Source: Bacteroidota bacterium (GTDB taxonomy: Bacteria > Bacteroidota > Bacteroidia > J057). Taken from it: a stretch of 6,737 bases of DNA. Of the stretch, positions 6,415 to 6,737 are shown in pieces. The translations under genes and the position numbers were made by a program. The DNA lies in the NCBI GenBank assembly GCA_004292985.1, contig RDXT01000659.1, forward strand, positions 1 through 6,737, given 5' to 3'. Under the pieces are notes generated by a model, which was not told where the DNA came from, searched no databases, and saw only the letters and a list, made by a program, of their open reading frames with translations. Positions within the stretch are counted from its first letter, which is position 1. Each line of letters starts with the position of its first letter.

Positions 6415-6426
6415 GCCTTCTGCTCT

Positions 6427-6469
6427 GCCGGACTTCGGATTTCGTGTGTGGGTTTGTGGGTAGTCCGGC
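6427..6469. repeat. 8-base inverted repeat
   Basis: GCCGGACT (6427-6434) is perfectly complementary to AGTCCGGC (6462-6469) across a 27-base T/G-rich loop. It could be a folded RNA arm or the ends of a small mobile repeat. There is no T-run after the right arm, so a rightward terminator is unlikely. Confidence 0.5.
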
Positions 6470-6494
6470 GGGGAAAAAGAGGTTGCATTTTATG

Positions 6495-6526
6495 CTACAG
6501 ACGTTTCGGTCCGCTGGACCGTGTAG
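6495..6526. repeat. compound hairpin element
   Basis: An outer stem CTACA/TGTAG (6495-6499 with 6522-6526) encloses a perfect inner stem CGGTCC/GGACCG (6507-6512 with 6516-6521, loop GCT), with a 7-base bulge on the left. From memory the pattern, an outer CTACA/TGTAG stem around a short variable hairpin, recurs as a dispersed intergenic repeat in Bacteroidota. Confidence 0.5.
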
Positions 6527-6579
6527 GGCTTGTTTCAGATCGTAGACCACTCCCAAGCGAATAAGAAAAACCGACGTAC

Positions 6580-6599
6580 AAAAACCTGTAACAGTTTTT
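6580..6599. terminator. weak bidirectional terminator candidate
   Basis: An A-tract (6580-6584), a small CTG/CAG hairpin with loop TAA (6586-6594) and a T-tract (6595-6599) are arranged symmetrically between convergent genes. The arms can extend by A-T pairs after one mismatch. The GC part of the stem is only three pairs, so this is tentative. Confidence 0.3.
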
Positions 6600-6641
6600 A
6601 TACGCCGGTATTCGGTCATCGGGAAGGATCGCCCGCTTATG

Positions 6642-6737
6642 TTACTTCATTCCTGACAAAAACTCGACTACGTCGCGGATCTCGCGCTTGGTCATGACCG
6701 CACCCATCGGCGGCATGCTGGAAGGCATGTTTTCACG
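6642..6737 (-). CDS. c-type cytochrome, C-terminal end (partial)
   Basis: The minus strand reads in frame from the window edge for 31 codons to a TAA at 6642-6644. The visible residues include MPSSMPPMGAVMTKREIRDV followed by VEFLSGMK. This matches the end of class I cytochrome c domains: a methionine in an MPPMG-type loop, the likely sixth haem ligand, then TKREIRDVVEFL, the final helix. The CxxCH haem-binding site and the start are outside the window, so the full domain layout is unknown; many Bacteroidota proteins carry such a domain at the end of larger dehydrogenases. It faces the dehydrogenase gene across the repeat region. Confidence 0.72.
   Translation of the reverse strand, partial: RENMPSSMPPMGAVMTKREIRDVVEFLSGMK

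Larger units (their letters stand above)
6175..6641. other. 467-base repeat-rich intergenic region
   Basis: No gene is supported between the dehydrogenase and the partial cytochrome gene that faces it. Open frames here run through repeats and lack recognisable protein sequence. In order the region holds the rest of heptamer array 1, a spacer with a perfect 6-base hairpin (GCTTAT/ATAAGC, 6253-6267, loop CAC, no T-run), array 2, a two-hairpin element, array 3, an 8-base inverted repeat, a compound hairpin, about 50 bases without obvious structure, and a weak two-way terminator candidate. Confidence 0.75.

Noticed and set aside
6171..6564. Two overlapping plus-strand open frames downstream of the dehydrogenase
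   Set aside because: Both run through the heptamer arrays and hairpin elements, and their translations are repeat-derived.
6314..6619. Minus-strand open frame of 101 codons in the repeat region
   Set aside because: It crosses several inverted repeats, lacks a recognisable domain, and sits between convergent genes.

Overview
The window most likely comes from a member of the Bacteroidota, perhaps the Saprospiria/Lewinella side of the phylum. This rests on four things: candidate promoters of the Bacteroidota type (TAnnTTTG-like -7 boxes), the lack of Shine-Dalgarno sequences before the starts, a 192-residue protein that resembles (from memory) a Bacteroidota-restricted conserved hypothetical family, and intergenic repeats of a style I associate with this phylum. 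The coding DNA looks moderately GC-rich. The genus cannot be fixed from the sequence alone.

Layout. Positions 4-3273 hold a minus-strand run of three genes, read from right to left: an exported protein with four cysteines and a predicted beta-rich fold, then the ATPase and the permease of a NatAB-like ABC exporter. The gaps are 21 and 60 bases, so one transcript is plausible. A 105-base divergent spacer follows. Two plus-strand genes come next (3379-4736, 17 bases apart): the conserved hypothetical protein, and an exported fusion of a thioredoxin-like domain with a LysM domain. The thioredoxin-like domain has lost both active-site cysteines. This gene ends tail to tail with a minus-strand cytoplasmic coiled-coil gene (4733-5251), and the two stop codons share a TTAA. 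Another divergent spacer leads to a plus-strand short-chain dehydrogenase/reductase (5386-6174).

The 467 bases after the dehydrogenase (6175-6641) hold no gene I can support. They are a mosaic of repeats: three arrays of a degenerate 7-base unit (consensus GGGAACA), the first of which starts inside the dehydrogenase stop region, plus at least three different inverted-repeat elements and a weak two-way terminator candidate. The window ends inside a minus-strand gene whose last 31 codons look like the C-terminus of a c-type cytochrome.

Most genes belong to ordinary families, and I see no defence system, CRISPR array, phage or transposase. The points most worth a second look are the cysteine-less thioredoxin/LysM protein, the shared stop codons, and the repeat mosaic. 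The functional link between the blocks is unknown; the ABC pair and its exported neighbour are the only set that clearly suggests joint work.
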